From the NCBI RefSeq assembly GCF_034718895.1, contig NZ_JAYERP010000001.1, positions 2,170,001 to 2,234,000 on the forward strand: 64,000 nucleotides of DNA. Direction: 5' to 3'. Position numbers and translations under genes: made by a program. Source of the DNA: Paenibacillus phoenicis. GTDB taxonomy: Bacteria > Bacillota > Bacilli > Paenibacillales > Paenibacillaceae. Shown piece by piece: positions 32,754 through 41,862 of the stretch. The notes below the pieces were generated by a model that had not been told where the DNA came from, searched no databases, and was given only the letters and a program-made list of their open reading frames with translations. Positions within the stretch are counted from its first letter, which is position 1; every line of letters starts with the position of its first letter.

Positions 32754-35327
32754 TCATCTCGTTACGCTCTGGCCTTCCTCATACAGCTTGCGGACCACCG
32801 CTTCTGGAATCGGCACGTCGTAAACCCGGAGTTCATCCATCTTCCCTTGGAAAGGGGGATCCCACCAATTCACACCTAGGCTGAACATACCTTGATTGTT
32901 CGTGAAGATATCCGGGAATCCCGTTCCCGTAAACTTCAGTTCCCCGTCAACGTACACCTTCACGTTCCCGGCATCGACGGTAAAGGCTACGTGATGCCAC
33001 GCTCCCGCCGAGATCCGCGAACCCGTTGTCCCGTCATACCAGGCTTCACCGGACCACAGCATCGTGTTATGATCCCAGGAATCCGGCACGAGGCTGATCC
33101 AGCTTGTATTGGATTTCGCCCCAAAGAAGCTGGTCGTAAATTGGGTAAATTGCTGCGGATGCAACCAGAGGGAAACCGAATAACGGTTCCCTTGAATCAG
33201 ACCGTCATCCAGCCGAATGCCGGATTTCCCATCAAACTCGGCAGCCAACCCCTGGACTCCATCCGTAAAAGTGATCGCTCCGCCTTCGGTATCAAGCTTT
33301 GCCCCGGTCACCGCACCATCGCCAAACCGTCCTTCGACCTCCGATAAATTCCCCTCAAAGCGATAGTGGGCTCGCAGTCCATAGTTAAGATCAATCGGAG
33401 CAACGACGATCTCAAACGTCTTGACGGCTTTCGCTTTCCCCTTCGTGATCGTTGCGGTTAACGTAGCGGGAGCATCGGCTTCTCCCGCATCGGGCGGGTG
33501 GATGACCCCGGTCTCTGAAATGACGCCTGGATCGGAGGTGGACCAGACGATTTGAGCCCCATGCGTCCCTTCCAATGGCAATGTCAGGTTGTTCATGACT
33601 TTGCTGGTATCGCCGAGCGTTAAGGCTTCCTGCACCGCCTTAACGACCTGGCGGTCGTTCATCTCCGGCTGCTGAATGCCCCAAATGGCGGTGCCTTCGC
33701 GAGAGATGGCCGTAAAGGTCATCGTCTCCCGCCCTTGGTTCTCGTCCCAGCCTTTGACGAATACGCCGTGGTAAGTTACTCCCTCAAGGGTCAGCTCCGC
33801 TCCATAGGAGCCGTTTAGCTTCCAGGTTCCGGTTATCGAACCCGAAATCGTATGGTCTTTGTTCAAAGTAAGGTGGACCGAAGTAGGGACCTCACCGGAA
33901 TAGCCAAGCCCATGATTCACGAACTGATAGTTGCCGACCACCTTGGAGGCCGTCACTTTCTGCAGGGATTCCCCGGCGTAACGCGTCGGTGCCATGACCA
34001 GCCACCCGTTTTGGTTCATAAACAGCTGGTGCACCCTGACTTCGTGAACCTCTCCCCGTTGCGGGAAGCGAGTATGGAACACCGAGAAATATCGCTTCGT
34101 CTTCTCGTCATAAAATAGCGAGTTATGCCCTGGCGAAGCATAACCGTAACCGATTCCCGTGCCGGGATCGCCTATTTTGCGGTCGAACAGGAAATTGCCG
34201 ACCATTTTGATGCCGTACGGCGCGTTATCCGTATCGCTGGGCAGCACGGCATTTTGTCCGGCCGCATCGAGATAAGGGCCGTCTGGACGTTTCGCCCGGA
34301 ACTGCCGCAGGTTGTAGCCGCCGTTCGCCCCCAGCCAACCATAGGAAACGTTCAAATAGTAGTATCCCGAAGTTTTATCGTATAAAATGTAGGGCCCTTC
34401 GCCGGACTTCGTATAGCCTCCGGCAATTTTGGTGCCGAAATAGCGGTCTACAAGGCGTCCGTCAGCCGTTGTGCCGTCTTTGCCAGGATATTTCACCTGA
34501 CCGGTGACCGGATCCAACTCGACGATAAATATTCCGCCGGACCAGGAGCCGTACGTCATCCACAGCTTGCCGTCCTTATCGAAGAACAAAGCGGCGTCAA
34601 TTGCGTTCGGATACATGGCATTATTATAGGAACCGTCGCTGTTAAACCAATTCGGATTGGCCTCCTTCAGCCTTCCCTGGTCCACCAGCTGCTTGAGGTT
34701 CGTATTCGTCCACTTCTTATCGACCCGGCTGTTCTCGTCATACGCCGTCTCCTTCGTAAACCCGGAGTAAATAACCGTGTCCACGTAGGTGTAGGGGCCT
34801 TCGATATTTTTGGATACCGCATAACCAATCGCGGAGCGGATATAGGTGGACGAAGCGCTGTAATACATCATATAAGCGCCCCTCGTTCCGTCCGCATTCC
34901 GGTATTTCTCATTCCAGATCACGCCCGGCGCCCAGACCGCATACCCGCCTTTACTGTCGGCATCGTCCTCTCCCGCCCAAGCGAACGAACCGGCCAGATT
35001 TTGAGACAGATCGCCGTAGATCACGTTCCCCGGGGTTTGATAGCCGTTGGTAAACGTCGTCCAATTCATCAAATCGGTTGATTTGGCGGCTTCGATATGC
35101 GACCCAAAGACATAATAGGTCGAGCCGGCCTTGACGATGTTCGGATCGTGGACCGAGACATTGGTAAACGCGGGCGGTCGCTTTTTCCCCGAGGCCCCTC
35201 CCGCACTCTCGCTTTCCGTTGCCCCGCGTTTCCCGGCATCCGTATCGCCGCTGCTCGCCCACCCTTCGGCAGGGATGAGCATCGTGAAGATCAAGAGTAA
35301 ACCCAGGCACTTAACCATACTTTTCAA
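32754..35327 (-). CDS. Secreted GH43 endo-alpha-1,5-L-arabinanase with Ig-like and LamG-like modules
   Basis: An extracellular multidomain arabinanase of about 857 residues, similar in its first half to B. subtilis Abn2. A signal peptide (LKSMVKCLGLLLIFTMLIPAEGWA) is followed by the GH43 five-bladed propeller. The base aspartate is in SVHDPNIVKAG near residue 55, FGSHIEAAKSTDLMNW follows, and the metal-site-type PGHNSLFYDE is near 395. Next come the Abn2-type C-terminal beta domain (about 445-560), an atrophied bacterial Ig-like domain (about 565-645) and a LamG/concanavalin-like module at the C-terminus (GKSGIRLDDGL; VYVDGELKFTG). The likely start is a TTG at 35327, because AAGGAGG lies eight bases before it and within the codons that follow the more distal ATG at 35345. 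It depolymerises arabinan outside the cell and supplies the adjacent importer. Confidence 0.92.
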   Translation of the reverse strand: MKSMVKCLGLLLIFTMLIPAEGWASSGDTDAGKRGATESESAGGASGKKRPPAFTNVSVHDPNIVKAGSTYYVFGSHIEAAKSTDLMNWTTFTNGYQTPGNVIYGDLSQNLAGSFAWAGEDDADSKGGYAVWAPGVIWNEKYRNADGTRGAYMMYYSASSTYIRSAIGYAVSKNIEGPYTYVDTVIYSGFTKETAYDENSRVDKKWTNTNLKQLVDQGRLKEANPNWFNSDGSYNNAMYPNAIDAALFFDKDGKLWMTYGSWSGGIFIVELDPVTGQVKYPGKDGTTADGRLVDRYFGTKIAGGYTKSGEGPYILYDKTSGYYYLNVSYGWLGANGGYNLRQFRAKRPDGPYLDAAGQNAVLPSDTDNAPYGIKMVGNFLFDRKIGDPGTGIGYGYASPGHNSLFYDEKTKRYFSVFHTRFPQRGEVHEVRVHQLFMNQNGWLVMAPTRYAGESLQKVTASKVVGNYQFVNHGLGYSGEVPTSVHLTLNKDHTISGSITGTWKLNGSYGAELTLEGVTYHGVFVKGWDENQGRETMTFTAISREGTAIWGIQQPEMNDRQVVKAVQEALTLGDTSKVMNNLTLPLEGTHGAQIVWSTSDPGVISETGVIHPPDAGEADAPATLTATITKGKAKAVKTFEIVVAPIDLNYGLRAHYRFEGNLSEVEGRFGDGAVTGAKLDTEGGAITFTDGVQGLAAEFDGKSGIRLDDGLIQGNRYSVSLWLHPQQFTQFTTSFFGAKSNTSWISLVPDSWDHNTMLWSGEAWYDGTTGSRISAGAWHHVAFTVDAGNVKVYVDGELKFTGTGFPDIFTNNQGMFSLGVNWWDPPFQGKMDELRVYDVPIPEAVVRKLYEEGQSVTR

Positions 35328-35355
35328 CGGACTTCCCTCCTTCATAAGGTTTAGG

Positions 35356-36846
35356 TTATGATTTGATGATCAAGGTTACCAGTGACATGGCCGGCATTTT
35401 CACGTGCAGCGTGTCACCGGCTACGTGAACGTCCCGGAGCGGAACCGGCGTAACCACATCCGGTTGCTCAAACGTATTGTGCGCATTCATCGTTGCAGCC
35501 GTTAACAAAGTTCCCGAAACCGAAGCCCATTCCGCGTGATTTCCTCGCAACTCGAGACTGACCTCCGCAGCCTGTCTCGGATCGATATGAACCAAGCTGA
35601 TCTGAATGTCGCCTTGGGCGTTCTTCGAGGCGGACACCGACAGGGCCGGAAGTGTGTCGTCGCCATTCGCCGAAGCAACCAGCGATGACTCGGTCGACAA
35701 CAGCTCTGCTCCTTGATGGACCTTGAACATATCAAACGCATGATACGTCGGCGTTAGGATCATCCGCTCACCTTCTGTTAAAATCATCGCTTGCAGGACG
35801 TTGACGGTCTGGGCGATGTTCGTCATCTGCACCCGGTCGGCGTGATGATGAAAGATGTTGAAGTGAAGCCCGGCCACCAGTGCGTCACGGATCGTGTTTT
35901 GCTGATACAGAAATCCCGGATTCGTGCCCGGCTCAACGTCGTACCAAGTGCCCCACTCGTCGATAATCAAGCCGATACGCTTCTCGGGATCGTACCGATC
36001 CATGATCGTACTGTGCTTCGCAATTAATTCGTCCATGTGCAGCGCTTTTTTCATGGTCACGAACCACTCGTCCTCTGAAAAATCCAGCGCCGAACCCTTC
36101 CCCAGCCAGAAATCACCGGGAATCGTGTAATAATGCAGGCTTAACCCGTCCATGAGCCCGCCGGCCTGTTGCATCAGCACTTCGGTCCAGCGATAATCGT
36201 CCACATTGGCCCCGCCGGCGATTTTATATATCCGGTTATCCCCATAATTGCGGACGTAGGTTTGATAGCGGCGATACAGATCGGCGTAATATTCCGGACG
36301 CATGTGGCCGCCGCATCCCCAATTCTCATTTCCGATGCCAAAATAGGTCAGCTTCCACGGCGCGCTCCTGCCATTCTCCTTACGCCAGTTCGCCATCGGG
36401 GATTCGCCGTCAAATGTCATATACTCGACCCATTCGGACATTTCTTGAACCGTGCCGCTCCCCACATTCCCGCAAATATACGGCTCGCATTCCAGCAGCT
36501 CGCATAGCAGCATAAATTCATGCGTCCCGAAGTGATTGTTCTCGATAACGCCGCCCCAATGGGTGTTGACCATCCGCTTGCGGGCTTCCCTCGGGCCTAC
36601 GCCGTCCTTCCAGTGATACTCATCCGCAAAACATCCGCCGGGCCAACGAAGCACCGGAACCTTGATCCGCTTCAACGCCTCCAGCACGTCGTTACGTATC
36701 CCTTGCGTGTTGGGAATCGGGGAATCTTCTCCGACCCAAATCCCCTCATAGATGCATCTGCCCAAATGCTCGGCAAAATGACCGTAAATATTTTTGTTGA
36801 TGACCGCTTTCGTCACGTCCGTTTGAATGATCACTTTGTTGTTCAC
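35356..36846 (-). CDS. abfA: GH51 alpha-N-arabinofuranosidase
   Basis: A 496-residue intracellular GH51 arabinofuranosidase. The acid/base glutamate lies in [22 protein letters not shown] near residue 175 and the nucleophile in [16 protein letters not shown] near 295. [19 protein letters not shown] near the N-terminus and [20 protein letters not shown] are family hallmarks. The start is a GTG at 36846 with GGAGGAAAAACC upstream. It lies 25 bases after the second permease gene and 10 bases before the endo-arabinanase ATG region, so it belongs to the same operon. It differs from the other GH51 protein (43380-44900) throughout, so the two are old paralogues, likely with different preferences for linear or branched arabinosides. 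Confidence 0.94.
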   Translation of the reverse strand: MNNKVIIQTDVTKAVINKNIYGHFAEHLGRCIYEGIWVGEDSPIPNTQGIRNDVLEALKRIKVPVLRWPGGCFADEYHWKDGVGPREARKRMVNTHWGGVIENNHFGTHEFMLLCELLECEPYICGNVGSGTVQEMSEWVEYMTFDGESPMANWRKENGRSAPWKLTYFGIGNENWGCGGHMRPEYYADLYRRYQTYVRNYGDNRIYKIAGGANVDDYRWTEVLMQQAGGLMDGLSLHYYTIPGDFWLGKGSALDFSEDEWFVTMKKALHMDELIAKHSTIMDRYDPEKRIGLIIDEWGTWYDVEPGTNPGFLYQQNTIRDALVAGLHFNIFHHHADRVQMTNIAQTVNVLQAMILTEGERMILTPTYHAFDMFKVHQGAELLSTESSLVASANGDDTLPALSVSASKNAQGDIQISLVHIDPRQAAEVSLELRGNHAEWASVSGTLLTAATMNAHNTFEQPDVVTPVPLRDVHVAGDTLHVKMPAMSLVTLIIKS

Positions 36847-36871
36847 GGTTTTTCCTCCACCCTAAATTCAT

Positions 36872-37717
36872 TTATCCTTTAATGCCTGAATTCAGATTGA
36901 TCGATTGAATAAAGTATTTTTGCGCAAAAACAAACAGCAGCAGCGTTGGAATGATGGCCAACATGGCCGAACCCATAAGCTGTCCGATCATGCGATAGTT
37001 GCCGTAGATATCCTGAAGCAGCAGCAGTCCCGCAGTCACCGGCATTTTGTCCACGTCGGTATAGACGATGACCGGCCAGAGGAAGTCGTTCCAGGAGCCG
37101 ACAAACGAGAACAGGCCGCAAACGATGAGGATCGGCTTGATAAGCGGCAGGATGATGTACGAGTAGATCCGAAAATCTCCGGCCCCGTCAACCCGGGCGG
37201 ATTCATCCAGGTCGGTCGGAATCCCTTTCAGAAACTGCCTGACCAGAAAGATGTTGCCCATACCCGCCAAACCCGGAATAATCATCGCCCATGCGGTATT
37301 CACCCAGCCGAAAATATCGATGATTTTGTAAGAGGGGATAATGTTGACGACTCCCGGAAAGAAGGAAATGCCCAGCAATGTAAAAAACAGCGTGTCTCTG
37401 CCTTTAAAGTTCATTCGAGCATACCCGTAACCCGTGATGGAGATGATCACGATCACGAGGAACGTATGTGTCACCGCAATGAATACGGAGTTCGTCAGCC
37501 AGCGCAGGATCGGAGCCGTGGACGTATTCTCCAGAATCGTCACGTAATTGTCCAGGATCCATTCCACGGGAAGCAAACGGAAGCCCGTTGACACCACTTC
37601 AGATTGGGAGCGGAAGGAAGTCGAAATTCCAAATAACACGGGAATGACCCAAATGACGCACAGGAGGATCAAATACAGGTATGCGATATACTTCGATATG
37701 CTGATTTTCTTCGACAT
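36872..37717 (-). CDS. Carbohydrate ABC transporter permease (second permease of arabinan operon importer)
   Basis: A 281-residue inner-membrane permease of the MalG-like class with six predicted helices and the EAA-loop ESARVDGAGDFRIYSYIILPLIKP near residue 185. The C-terminal AQKYFIQSINLNSGIKG is a typical ending. It has a ribosome binding site (GAGG then GTAAATCAAG) before the ATG at 37717 and lies 48 bases after its partner permease. The partner binding protein is at 38730-39977. Linkage to abfA and the GH43 genes points to arabino-oligosaccharides as substrate. Confidence 0.93.
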   Translation of the reverse strand: MSKKISISKYIAYLYLILLCVIWVIPVLFGISTSFRSQSEVVSTGFRLLPVEWILDNYVTILENTSTAPILRWLTNSVFIAVTHTFLVIVIISITGYGYARMNFKGRDTLFFTLLGISFFPGVVNIIPSYKIIDIFGWVNTAWAMIIPGLAGMGNIFLVRQFLKGIPTDLDESARVDGAGDFRIYSYIILPLIKPILIVCGLFSFVGSWNDFLWPVIVYTDVDKMPVTAGLLLLQDIYGNYRMIGQLMGSAMLAIIPTLLLFVFAQKYFIQSINLNSGIKG

Positions 37718-37765
37718 CTTGATTTACACCTTACCTCTCGTTTCCATAATCCATCACAGGATGCG

Positions 37766-38641
37766 TCAATTGGCGTTTCGGTTCATGACGTAATACTGCA
37801 GCGCCGAAATAACCAAAATGACCATGCCTAGCAGCACCGCCATCGCGGATGCCATGCCGGCAATCGATTCTCCATGACCAAACGCCAATTGACGGATGTA
37901 CATCATGAGAACATGCGTCGATTGCCGCGGTCCGCCATCCGTCATCATTAAAGGTTGGCCAAAGACGTTAAAGGCCCCGGCAGTGGTCATGACAAAGGTA
38001 TAAATGAGCGGAAAACGGATCGACGGCAAGGTGATGCTGAAGAATCGCCGGGTCGCGCCGGCTCCGTCGATCTCGGCGGCTTCGTACAAGTCTTTGGATA
38101 CCCCGGCAATCGAGGCGCGGTAAATAATCATGTTCCCGCCAACCCCGCCCCATACGGTGATCACAAAAATAATGATCCAAGCATAAGGCTGCGTCGCCGC
38201 CCAAGCGACCTGCGAATGGAAGATGTTCCCCGTAATCCCCAGCTGTTTGTTAAAGATAAGCAGCCAGATCAAAGCGGCAGCGGAAATGGAAATCAAGCCC
38301 GGAATGTAAATAATGGACTGGATGATGCCCTTCAATTTGACCTTCTTATGCTCCAAGGCGACGGCCACCGACAATGGGATGACGATCAACAGCGGAACGC
38401 TGATCACGACAAAAATGAGGGTATTCCGAAGCCCGTTTACGAATTGGGTGTGGAAGGTCGAGGTTTCATCAAATAGGATCGTTTTGTAGTTAGCCCATCC
38501 GACCCAGGTCGGATCGTTCATCAAGTTCCACTGAGTAAACGAAGCATATATCCCGTATACGGTCGGAATCAGAATGAAGATCAGGAACAAAACCAGGTGC
38601 GGACCCACAAAGAAAAACGGCGCAAAGGATTTCTTGTTCAT
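37766..38641 (-). CDS. Carbohydrate ABC transporter permease (first permease of arabinan operon importer)
   Basis: A 291-residue MalF-like permease with a first helix FFFVGPHLVLFLIFILIPTVYG and the EAA-loop DLYEAAEIDGAGATRRFFSITLPS near residue 200. The frame opens at 38686, but the ATG at 38641, with AAAAGGAG upstream, begins directly with MNKKSFAPFF and is preferred. It follows the binding-protein gene by about 90 bases. Together with the next permease it forms the membrane channel; the ATPase is not encoded here. Confidence 0.93.
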   Translation of the reverse strand: MNKKSFAPFFFVGPHLVLFLIFILIPTVYGIYASFTQWNLMNDPTWVGWANYKTILFDETSTFHTQFVNGLRNTLIFVVISVPLLIVIPLSVAVALEHKKVKLKGIIQSIIYIPGLISISAAALIWLLIFNKQLGITGNIFHSQVAWAATQPYAWIIIFVITVWGGVGGNMIIYRASIAGVSKDLYEAAEIDGAGATRRFFSITLPSIRFPLIYTFVMTTAGAFNVFGQPLMMTDGGPRQSTHVLMMYIRQLAFGHGESIAGMASAMAVLLGMVILVISALQYYVMNRNAN

Positions 38642-38729
38642 CGCCTTTCCATATCTCCTTTTGGAAAAATCATGTGCCAGACGCATCGTTCCGGCACATG
38701 ATTTCTTTCTGTTTATCTAGAACGCAGGC

Positions 38730-39977
38730 TCAGCTTGCACTGCCCGTAGTGCTCTCGGCAATCTTGTCCTCGACGAACTTCTGCATCGTCTGCAGCGTAT
38801 CATCCAGATCGACGTTGCCGCGAACGATATCCGCGCAATAGGTATCAACCGCTTCGGCGATGTAAGGGTAATATTCGTAGGTATAAATATAAAGGGACTG
38901 GGTCTCCTTCTCATTGGAGGTGAAGAAGGATTGCATATATTGCTGATATTCCGGACTTTCGATCACTTGTTTACTCGCCACGATTTGACCTGCTTTCGCC
39001 CATTCCAAGGAGTTCGCGCGGATGAATTCCAGGAAAGCGCCGATGCCGGCTTCTTTCTCATCCGATCGATCCTCGTTTTTCAGCATCGCAAACAGGTGGG
39101 ACGAAGCGCGGTTCGTGAACTTGTCCGGCGTCGGAGAATAGATGTTCGTCACCCCGAAGTTTAGACCCTCAACCGCAGCATGGGCCGTAGAACTCCAAGT
39201 ACCGTCCGTCGAGAACAAGACGTTGCCGGATTGGAACATTAAGTAGCCGTCTTCGCCAAATGGGGTCATCAACCCGGCATCGGCAATTTTCTTCACCTCT
39301 TCGAAGGCTTGTCTCATCACCGGCGTATTCACAGCCGGCTTGCCGTTTTCTTGGATGTCTCCTCCCAGGTTTTGCACTTGAGCTAAAATCACCCAGCCGA
39401 GCAGCGCATCATTGACAACGTAATCACCATCCTCCAGCTTGCCTTGAAGCGACAGCATTTCGTCGATGGTAACCACGTCGTCGTCCAAGAAGGATTCCGC
39501 GTTGTACTTCTTGAGCAGATCCTTGTTGTAATACATCGTGTTGCTATGAATGTCGAGCGGAACGGTATACTGCGTGCCATCGATGTTCCCCGTCGCCCAA
39601 GCCTGCGGAAGGTAGTTCTCCTCCTTAATTTCCGGCTGCGCGGCAATCGCACCGCCGATAGGTTCCAGCACGCCTTGCTTCACAAAGCCGGGAACACGGT
39701 CCGCGTGGATGATCGCCAAATCAGGAACCCCTTTGCCAGAGTTGAGCACCGTGGAAATTTTGGTATACATGTCTGCGGTAATCACATGCTTCACTTTGAA
39801 CTCGGGATTGGTAGCGTTGTAATTCTTGACCAATTGATCCATGTAAGCTCCGTCATCGCCGGTTAACGGCGTCCAGAAAGTAATCGTCTTCTTGTCCGAG
39901 CCGCTGCTGCATCCAGATAGTACTGTCACGCTTAAAAGAACTAAAACCAAAGATAAATACAACCACTTCGTTTTCAT
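38730..39977 (-). CDS. Extracellular sugar-binding lipoprotein
   Basis: A 415-residue lipoprotein of the type-1 extracellular solute-binding family. The signal peptide ends in the lipobox VLSGCSS with the lipidated cysteine near residue 23. The fold is seen in KKTITFWTPLTGDDGAYMDQLVKNYN and DLAIIHADRVPGFVKQG. The ATG has GGGGGAAG just upstream. It is the first gene of an operon running through two permeases, GH51, secreted GH43 and cytoplasmic GH43, so it most likely captures arabino-oligosaccharides made by the secreted arabinanase. The region just upstream (39978-40064) separates it from araQ and must carry its promoter; no clear -35/-10 pair was found. Confidence 0.92.
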   Translation of the reverse strand: MKTKWLYLSLVLVLLSVTVLSGCSSGSDKKTITFWTPLTGDDGAYMDQLVKNYNATNPEFKVKHVITADMYTKISTVLNSGKGVPDLAIIHADRVPGFVKQGVLEPIGGAIAAQPEIKEENYLPQAWATGNIDGTQYTVPLDIHSNTMYYNKDLLKKYNAESFLDDDVVTIDEMLSLQGKLEDGDYVVNDALLGWVILAQVQNLGGDIQENGKPAVNTPVMRQAFEEVKKIADAGLMTPFGEDGYLMFQSGNVLFSTDGTWSSTAHAAVEGLNFGVTNIYSPTPDKFTNRASSHLFAMLKNEDRSDEKEAGIGAFLEFIRANSLEWAKAGQIVASKQVIESPEYQQYMQSFFTSNEKETQSLYIYTYEYYPYIAEAVDTYCADIVRGNVDLDDTLQTMQKFVEDKIAESTTGSAS

Positions 39978-40064
39978 GTTTCTTCCCCCGTTTTGAATAA
40001 TTAATATGATATGAAATCGGCCGGCGCTGAAGCCGTCCGCAAACGTCCGCAGCGCAGGGCCGTT

Positions 40065-40907
40065 CTATCCTTTCACCGCTCCTGCCGTCATCCCGTCAAT
40101 AAAGTATTTTTGGAAGGCAACAAACAAGATGAAGATCGGAATGATGGAGAAAAAGGAACCAACAATCAGCAAATCATAGTTGTTCCCGTAAGGGGTTAGC
40201 AGCGTCTTGAGCCCAATCGGCAACGTGTATTTATTGGCATCGCTGAGCACCATAAACGGCCACAGGAAGTTGTTCCAGCTGTTCATACCGTTGAGAATGG
40301 CCATCGCGGCAAAAGAAGGCTTCATCACCGGCAAGATGATCCGCACGTAGATTCCGTACTCACTCGCTCCGTCGACGCGTCCTGCGGCGATAATTTCCCG
40401 GGGAATTCCCCGCAAATACTGCCGGAAGAAGAAGATCGTCGCCGCGCTGGCGATCCCCGGCAGAATAATGGCCGAATACGAGTTCATCAGCCCGATATCG
40501 TACGTTAACGTATACAGCGGCAGGAGCAGAATCTCGAACGGAACCATCATGATCAGCAGGACGCAGATGAACAGGGTATTTTTCCCTTTAAATTCATAAG
40601 CCGAAAACCCGTACGCCACCGTAGCGCTGACCAGCAGCGTCACCGTGACTTGGACGACCGTCAGCAGCAGCGAATTGAAAAACCATAAGAAATAGGAATG
40701 ATTGCCCGTAAACAAGTAAACGAAGTTATCCAAGCTCATGACCGATAAATCAAACTTCAGGTTCAGCCCGTACCGGATCAAATCCTCCCCAGGCTTAAAG
40801 GAAGCCAGCGTAACGGCATAAAACGGCAGAAGCACCAGCACGCACAGGAAGGCGAAAAACACGAACAAAACGATCTTGATCAGCAAGCCGCGCTTCGATT
40901 TCGTCAT
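40065..40907 (-). CDS. araQ: Arabino-oligosaccharide ABC permease, AraQ-like
   Basis: A 280-residue MalG-like permease with six helices and the EAA-loop IAAGRVDGASEYGIYVRIILPVMKP near residue 185. The C-terminus FIDGMTAGAVKG is typical. Its ATG at 40907 overlaps the stop of the preceding permease as ATGA, so they are translationally coupled. Length matches B. subtilis AraQ (about 281 residues). The AraQ assignment rests on the AraN-like binding protein at the head of the operon and is a homology-based inference. Confidence 0.85.
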   Translation of the reverse strand: MTKSKRGLLIKIVLFVFFAFLCVLVLLPFYAVTLASFKPGEDLIRYGLNLKFDLSVMSLDNFVYLFTGNHSYFLWFFNSLLLTVVQVTVTLLVSATVAYGFSAYEFKGKNTLFICVLLIMMVPFEILLLPLYTLTYDIGLMNSYSAIILPGIASAATIFFFRQYLRGIPREIIAAGRVDGASEYGIYVRIILPVMKPSFAAMAILNGMNSWNNFLWPFMVLSDANKYTLPIGLKTLLTPYGNNYDLLIVGSFFSIIPIFILFVAFQKYFIDGMTAGAVKG

Positions 40908-41803
40908 GCTTCCTCCTCCTTCTTAAACATGCCGGTAAAGGCCAACTGCGTCAGGTTAATCACCATCGTAATGACGAGAAGCACGATGCCGACGGCGGCC
41001 GCATACCCCAGATTGTTCTTCTCGATCCCTTGACGGTATAAGTAACCCACGATGGTCAAGCCGATATTTTTCGGAGAATTGTTGCCGTTCCAGAGCATCA
41101 TACTTTCGATAAACATCGCCAGACCGGCATAGATGCTGATCGTTAAGACATATATCGTCGTTGGCTTCAACAGCGGCATCGTGATCTTCGTAAATCGCTG
41201 GATGGGAGAGGCGCCATCGATTGAAGCGGCTTCGTAGTATTCGTCGGGAATATTTTTGAGTCCAGATAAGAAGTAAAGCATGTTTACCCCGGTCCATCTC
41301 CAGGTCGCCAGCGCCAATAAGGCGATAAAGCCGGTCGTTTGTCCTTTCAGGAATTTGATCGGCTCCACGCCAAACAAGCCCAAGAAGCTGTTGATGAGCG
41401 ACCCTTCCATTTCACCGAACATCAGTCGGAAGATCGTCCCGGCCACCACCACCGACGTCAGCGCCGGGAAGAAAAACGAGGACTTGAAAAATTCCCTCGC
41501 CCACATGAACTTGTTGTTGATCAAAACGGCAAACAACATCGGAAACGGGATCAGGATCACCAAGGTTAAGACCATGTAGATGGCGCTGTTTGTCACTGCC
41601 TTGAGGAAGACCCCGTCGCCCATCAATTTCTCGTAGTTGTCTATGCCAATCCACGCTGCTTCCTGACCCAGGGTCACTTTCTGGAAGCTCATCCCAAAGG
41701 AGCTGATCAGCGGATACACCCAAAAGATGAGGAAAACGAGCACGAACGGCAACACAAATACGTAAGGAGCAACCTTTTGCGAGTAAAGGAATTTTTTAAC
41801 CAT
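40904..41803 (-). CDS. araP: Arabino-oligosaccharide ABC permease, AraP-like
   Basis: A 299-residue MalF-like permease with the N-terminal helix YVFVLPFVLVFLIFWVYPLI and the EAA-loop DEYYEAASIDGASPIQRFTKITMPL near residue 195. The ATG at 41803 has a GGGGTAGGG-type ribosome binding site, 59 bases after the AraN-like gene. It pairs with the AraQ-like protein. In B. subtilis the AraNPQ importer uses the shared ATPase MsmX, which fits the lack of an ATPase gene here. Confidence 0.85.
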   Translation of the reverse strand: MVKKFLYSQKVAPYVFVLPFVLVFLIFWVYPLISSFGMSFQKVTLGQEAAWIGIDNYEKLMGDGVFLKAVTNSAIYMVLTLVILIPFPMLFAVLINNKFMWAREFFKSSFFFPALTSVVVAGTIFRLMFGEMEGSLINSFLGLFGVEPIKFLKGQTTGFIALLALATWRWTGVNMLYFLSGLKNIPDEYYEAASIDGASPIQRFTKITMPLLKPTTIYVLTISIYAGLAMFIESMMLWNGNNSPKNIGLTIVGYLYRQGIEKNNLGYAAAVGIVLLVITMVINLTQLAFTGMFKKEEEA

Positions 41804-41862
41804 CGCCCTACCCCTTTTTAAACAGAGCTACTCCCGAAGGAGTAGCTCGCTGCTTATTTCGA

